From: Eucalyptus grandis
Lineage: Eukaryota; Streptophyta; Magnoliopsida; Myrtales; Myrtaceae
Reading direction: 5' to 3'
DNA: 64,000 nt
Assembly: GCF_016545825.1 (NCBI RefSeq)
Contig: NC_052619.1
Location: forward strand, 32,155,803 to 32,219,802
Shown here: one piece after another, positions 59,554 through 64,000 of the stretch
How positions within the stretch are numbered: the first letter of the stretch is position 1
How the letters are laid out: each line of letters starts with the position of its first letter
The notes under the pieces: generated by a model
Told to the model about the DNA's origin: nothing
What the model saw: the letters and a program-made list of their open reading frames with translations, nothing else
Databases searched by the model: none
Program-made: the position numbers and the translations under genes

Positions 59554-62415
59554 TGACATGTGATAACTTGAAGATTCGACAACTCAAAGAATTGACAATT
59601 TTTAACTTTTCTTTGTAACTTCTCACAACCATTAGCAAGTTATTTTTTCTTAATAACTATTTGTAATCTCTGTTGATAACAACTAATTATAGGCTTTAAA
59701 TAATTACATCATACTCTTCAGAGACCCTTGACAAATCAATCAAAATGTAATTTTTTATTCTTTATTTCCTGCACTGCACTTTATTTTTCCTTTACTGTAG
59801 CTTTTCAATTCATGTTGTCGAATAAATTCTGACATTACATCTTTGTATGTTCTCAAGCTTTATCATTGATTAAATTCCAGATAGTTTGTACATATAGTTC
59901 GGTTTGAAGTAAAAGTTTGTAGTTAGTTCTTATATACTTGGATATTTCTTGTTCAAAATCACTACAAAATCTGTCTCCTCTCATTAAAAGTCGAGGAACG
60001 ACTTTCGGTGAAAGATAATTCGTCGAGAAGATATTGTAGTGAAGCATTTGGCACACCTAATGGGACTATTGTTGTTGATGAGGAGATGCAATGATGAGAA
60101 TAAGCAATCAACTTGATCATAATAATGCTGGTGGTGACAACTCGTCATCACAACTTGGTAATAATAAGATAGGACATTTTGAGATGTTGACCACACTATT
60201 GGTGGCAAATCAAGAACAAGGTGGGATGTCAATATTCTAAGATAACTCACCGATGAGCAAAGACGGTAGTTGGAGTCAAGCCTTATAATGTTGGCCATCA
60301 TGCGATAGTTATTGGAGGAGCATAACAATGAATCAACTAACCACATGATTAAATATCTCGGCGATGTGATCAAACCAATTATTGTCAATATCTTTGATGA
60401 AGTTATGAACGGGCTAGGAACATCGAGTCATTTAATTGTAGTGCAAGACATTTGTACTACTCCCACCGCTGATGAGGATTTTACAAAAGGTTGAAACTAT
60501 TGGTGCAATTTAGACTTATGAGGCTGTACCAATTAGTGGGAGCAATTTGCTGAATCCTGTTCAAGTTAACTCTAGTGGTAACAATTATAGCAATTTACCA
60601 AATCAAAATGCTCAATAGAATGTGCCATTGCTAAATGTAGAAAACATGCAATCAATTGGGCTAATACCTCATGTCGACAATGTAAGATCAATTGGGACAA
60701 TGCCTCAACTCAACATAGTGGGCTTCATCTAGGGGCAGGATGGTCAAAGATCCTTAGCAGAAGCAGTGCTCATACCCACGATATATGTTTACGAAAGGCC
60801 AAATGTTATAGTTGATAATGAGGCTAGATTGCCACATTTGTCGCCCGAGGGGGAGGGGGGAGGGAAGCTATTCTTGTAGTCCCTTAACAAAATCCTCGAC
60901 ATGTCTAGATGTTCGAGGATTAAACATTGCAAAAACTGGGCCATGATGTTGGAAATGACCAAACTTTTGCCAATTTATTCCAATTAGCAATGAGGGTGTC
61001 TAAGTATGAGCAATTACTTAAGGATAGAGATAGAGGGCCACATGAAAACATTACACATCATGTGCCGTTGGAGAAAGATATGAGCCATATTATGAATTTT
61101 TTTTTGGTTCTACTCTACTCTTAGGGCGCGCATGATAAAATTTTTACTTCTTTATTATCCATTTCTTTGTTCCTCGAAACAGGTTTGGAACAGAAATCCG
61201 TTTGGTAATGCAATTTGATTTTTCTATGTCTGAAACATATTTCTATTCCAGAAATAGATTTGAAGAATAAATCAGAAGCTAAAATTTTTAACTTCTTAGT
61301 TTCTGAAATAGAAAATTGAGAAATCAATTTCTGGCTAGAAATCAATTTCTGTTCTAGAAATTTTGTCATACGCACCCCTAATGAACTTGTATTCTCAGAC
61401 TTTTGCTCTGCCTCCTAGTAATGTATGAGTTAAAGTCCATATTTGAAGCCAAATCATCTCCACCCTAATCCCCTTGAGAATGTGGTGATTCGAATTCCTC
61501 ACATTCCCCTTCCCATGGAAAGGGTGAGCATTGGGGCAAACCCCGGTGGTTCCATATTATGAAATTGACCATGACAAAATTTGGCAAGAAAAAATCAAAT
61601 TTGTCTATGACAAAAGGCCATATGATGACTCTTGATTTCCTACTTTAAAAGAATCGAATGAATGATGAATCATTTATTCTTTTAAAGAGGCATATGTTTG
61701 CACAAAAAAAAAAGGTCCATTATTATTATTTTTTATTATTATTGACATGTGATAATTGACAACTCGAAGAATCGACCATGTGATGAAATCGACAAAAGTA
61801 GAGTCAACAATCTCAAATGCAATTGTCAAGATAATTGAGTTGAAGAAATTGTTCATGTAGTGGAGTTTGCGTAATCATCGGTAACTATTTGGTAATTGTA
61901 CATAATCTCTTTTTCTAACTTCTCTTTGTAACTTCTTATAACTACTAGGAAGTTATTTCTCTATGGTAATTGTTTGTAACCTCTTTTGATAATTGTCGAT
62001 CTTAGGTTTTACATAGCCAAATTGTACTCTTCGGAGGTCTTCTGATAAATCAATCAAAATGCTATTTTTTCATCATCTTTACTTTCTTGCACAACACTTT
62101 ATTTTTCCTAAGCTATAATTTTCTAATTAAATTCCAATGTTAAATCTTTGCATGTTCTCAAGTTTTGTCATTGATTAAATTTTGGTACACTTTGTATATG
62201 TGTGTTGATATGAAATTTGTTGTACTTTCAAGCTTTGTCGTCGATTAAATTGCAGTACAATATGTAAACACAATTCAGCTCGAAGTAAAAGTTTGTAGTT
62301 ATTTCTTATTTGCCAGAATATTTCCTTTTCAAAGTCACCACATAATTTATCTTCTCTCATTAAAAGTCAATAAATGACTTCTAGTGAAAAATATTCTGTC
62401 AAGGAAGAAATTTCA
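59554..62415 (+). mobile_element. Short LTR retrotransposon, probably non-autonomous, gag remnant only
   Basis: Two diverged direct repeats, both starting TGACATGTGATAA, at 59554-60046 and 61743-62415. Matching internal landmarks include gtaacttct, cttcagag/cttcggag, aatcaatcaaaatg, aagtaaaagtttgtagtta and tctctcattaaaagtc. After the left LTR, tttggcacacctaatgggac at 60047 resembles the tttggcgcgcc...gtgggac leader of some plant Ty3/gypsy elements. The 1.7-kb interior holds only broken gag-like sequence (asparagine-rich from about 60091; a helical piece at 60927-61124) and no pol. No target duplication is clear. Confidence 0.6.
61124..61378. mobile_element. Harbinger-like MITE nested in the LTR element
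   Basis: Terminal inverted repeats GGGCGCGCATGATAAAATTT and, reversed, GGGGTGCGTATGACAAAATTT. Flanks are TTA (61121-61123) and TAA (61379-61381), consistent with a TWA target but not identical. The ends resemble those of the element at 9508-10043 and the interior shares its tagaaata and ctattccagaaata wording, so the two are one family; this copy lacks the GC-rich core. Confidence 0.7.
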
Positions 62416-63290
62416 ATAAAACAGGAAAATATAAAGGCATTTTTCTCCATAGTTTTTTATTTACTTAAGGTGTATTTGAATAATTAACTTTTGGTATATT
62501 TTGTAAAACAATTTTGAAGTGAAAAAAAAATGAAAGAAACAAAAGAGAGGGAACCATATCATGACATGGGGGTTGTGCTTTGGTCGCGCTCGTCGGCCTT
62601 GGGTTATGCATTGGTCAAGTTCACTTGCCTTGGTCATGCTCGCTAGATCCAACCCCGTCCTCTCTTTTTTTCTTGTTCTTTTATTTTTTCACTTCAAAAT
62701 TACTTTATAAAATATACAAAAAGTCAATGTCCAATTCTCCCAACTAGTGTAAGTCATTCTCTATCCCTTGTGATAGCTTTCCCTTTTGAAACTATAAATC
62801 TCAATCTTCTTGCTAAGATCTTCCATAAATCCCTTCATTACTTCACACCCAAATTAGTTTATCCTTTTTCGTATCTCCTCTCTGTCGAGAGCCGCCAATT
62901 AATCTGTGAAGTCTGCAACGGGTGCAACTCTAAGGAGGACGGGCACTTCAGAATGCAAGCTCCACTTATAATCTTCTAGGTTGATTACCCCTTCTTTTCA
63001 CCAATTTCACCTATCTAGGCATAACCCATTGTAATACACCATGATGACACTCAATAGCACAATCAGTCCAAGGCGGCTACAACCTAGTTAAGGCTCCCTT
63101 CACTCCTAAATATGGAAGCTGACCAGATTTACTTTCTAGAAGCAGCACTCCTTTCGACATTGTAAATATAGCAAATCTATCATAGAATGGAAGGCCCACA
63201 TGATAATCATTTTAGAATGATGGCTCTTTGCAAGAGCATGGTGAATTGTGGTTGAAGGAGGATATCACAAAGAAAAAAGGGATAAGTGCA
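62416..63290. other. Intergenic, with a small hairpin element at 62478-62735
   Basis: At 62478-62550 and 62663-62735 two arms of about 70 bases are inverted copies (aattttgaagtgaaaaa against tttttcacttcaaaatt). They enclose a GC-richer core (about 62560-62660) with repeated cttggtca and gctcg words. The rest, 62736-63290, has small open frames only and nothing I can assign. Confidence 0.5.
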
Positions 63291-64000
63291 CCAGAAGTCC
63301 TAAAACTTGCAAAAAGTGCAAATAAGTCCTAAATCTTGTCAAAATGTTTCATTTGAGTCCTAAAATCGATGCCGTTAGCATTTTTTGTTAATAATGTTGA
63401 CGTGGCATTTAAAATTAATTTTTATTTTCCACGTGGCTTTTTAAAAATGATTTATTATTATTTTTTTAAAAATAGATTTAAAAACTAAAAAAATTAGATT
63501 TATTGATTTTATCTTATTTTCAACAAAAAAAAGAAAATTTATTTAAAAAAGAAAAAAAAATGGCGGCCTCGCCGGAGGGGTTGGCAACTGTCGCTTTGGA
63601 GGGGCCGCCGCGGGTCGCCCCCCCTGGCGGCTCTCGGGCCCCGGCGAGGCCGGCGACCCTCGCCAAGCTCGGGTGAGGGTGCCGTCGCCCGGCCCGAGCA
63701 AGGGCCGACGAGGCGTCGCCCAAGCTGAGCGACGGTCGCCGACCCCCGTGAAGGCCGGCAACGCCTTGCCCAGCTGGGTGACTGCGCGTCGGCCCTCACT
63801 TGAGGCCGGTGAGGGTCGACGAGGTGACGCCTGGGCCGAGCGATGGTCACCGGCCCCTGCGAGGGCCAACGACACCTCGCCCGGGCTAGGTGACAGCCAT
63901 CGGCCCCTCGCAAGGGCCGGCATGCCTAGATCTGGGCACCCTCGCCCGAGCTTGGCGAGGGTTCTCGGCCCTCGCTTGGGGCTGGTGAGGTCTCGCCACT
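63290..64000. mobile_element. Left part of a GC-cored repeat element, cut by the window end
   Basis: Starts with repeated aagtcctaaa-cttg words at 63295-63365, in the style of the 18897 element. Then come cacgtgg-containing AT-rich sequence, A tracts to about 63560, and a GC-rich core from 63560 to the window end built of ggcgagg/cctcgcc repeats. The long open frames in that core (63520-63923, minus strand) come from the lack of AT-rich stop codons and are not genes. The right end is outside the window. Confidence 0.45.

Noticed and set aside
63520..63923. Three overlapping open frames of 67-126 codons, Ala/Arg/Pro rich
   Set aside because: They arise from a GC-rich repeat core lacking AT-rich stop codons; several frames are open at once.

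Overview
The window looks like a plant nuclear chromosome, a dicot by its gene content: a TIR-NBS-LRR resistance gene, an Aux/IAA repressor with the EAR-degron-PB1 layout, GT/AG introns and abundant Ty1/copia debris. I lean towards a woody rosid, perhaps Myrtaceae, because of the many AT-rich elements with GC-rich cores, but the genus is a guess.

Four protein-coding genes are supported. (1) 1191-4000 (+): a TIR-NB-ARC-LRR immune receptor in four exons, with an LRR region much shorter than usual. (2) 14519-27422 (+): a nine-exon tRNA-dihydrouridine synthase of the DUS2 type, 325 residues spread over 12.9 kb because its introns hold a LINE fragment, a Mutator-like inverted-repeat element and a near-1-kb foldback element. 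(3) 40594-41754 (+): an intron-free coding exon for an RMD5/GID2-type subunit of the GID/CTLH E3 ubiquitin ligase, with a GC-rich 5' leader and a 5' UTR intron starting near 37 kb. (4) 44383-49059 (-): an IAA9-like Aux/IAA protein of 377 residues in five coding exons, with a further 5' UTR exon near 50.3-50.45 kb. Genes 3 and 4 are convergent, with about 2.6 kb between their stop codons.

The rest is mostly mobile-element sequence. 6.7-8.7 kb holds tandemly duplicated LTR pieces. 8.94-13.25 kb is a broken copia element (5' LTR, gag, protease, integrase) carrying a nested Harbinger-type MITE. 30484-35297 is a complete but decayed copia element on the minus strand with paired LTRs, TG/CA ends and a perfect 5-bp target duplication; it sits inside an older coding-like fragment I cannot identify. 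59.55-62.4 kb is a short, probably non-autonomous LTR element with its own nested MITE. 50.5-59 kb is gene-free: microsatellites, a five-copy ~130-bp tandem repeat, a GC-rich block with three CACGTG cores, and two segmental duplications.

The most striking pattern is a set of inverted-repeat elements sharing one architecture: AT-rich arms, runs of A or T, and a GC-rich core that reads like low-complexity code. Two inverted repeats lie in introns of the DUS2 gene and one element ends just upstream of the RMD5 leader. A perfect 16-bp hairpin lies in the last intron of the IAA9-like gene. The four genes show no shared pathway; they look like ordinary unlinked plant genes.
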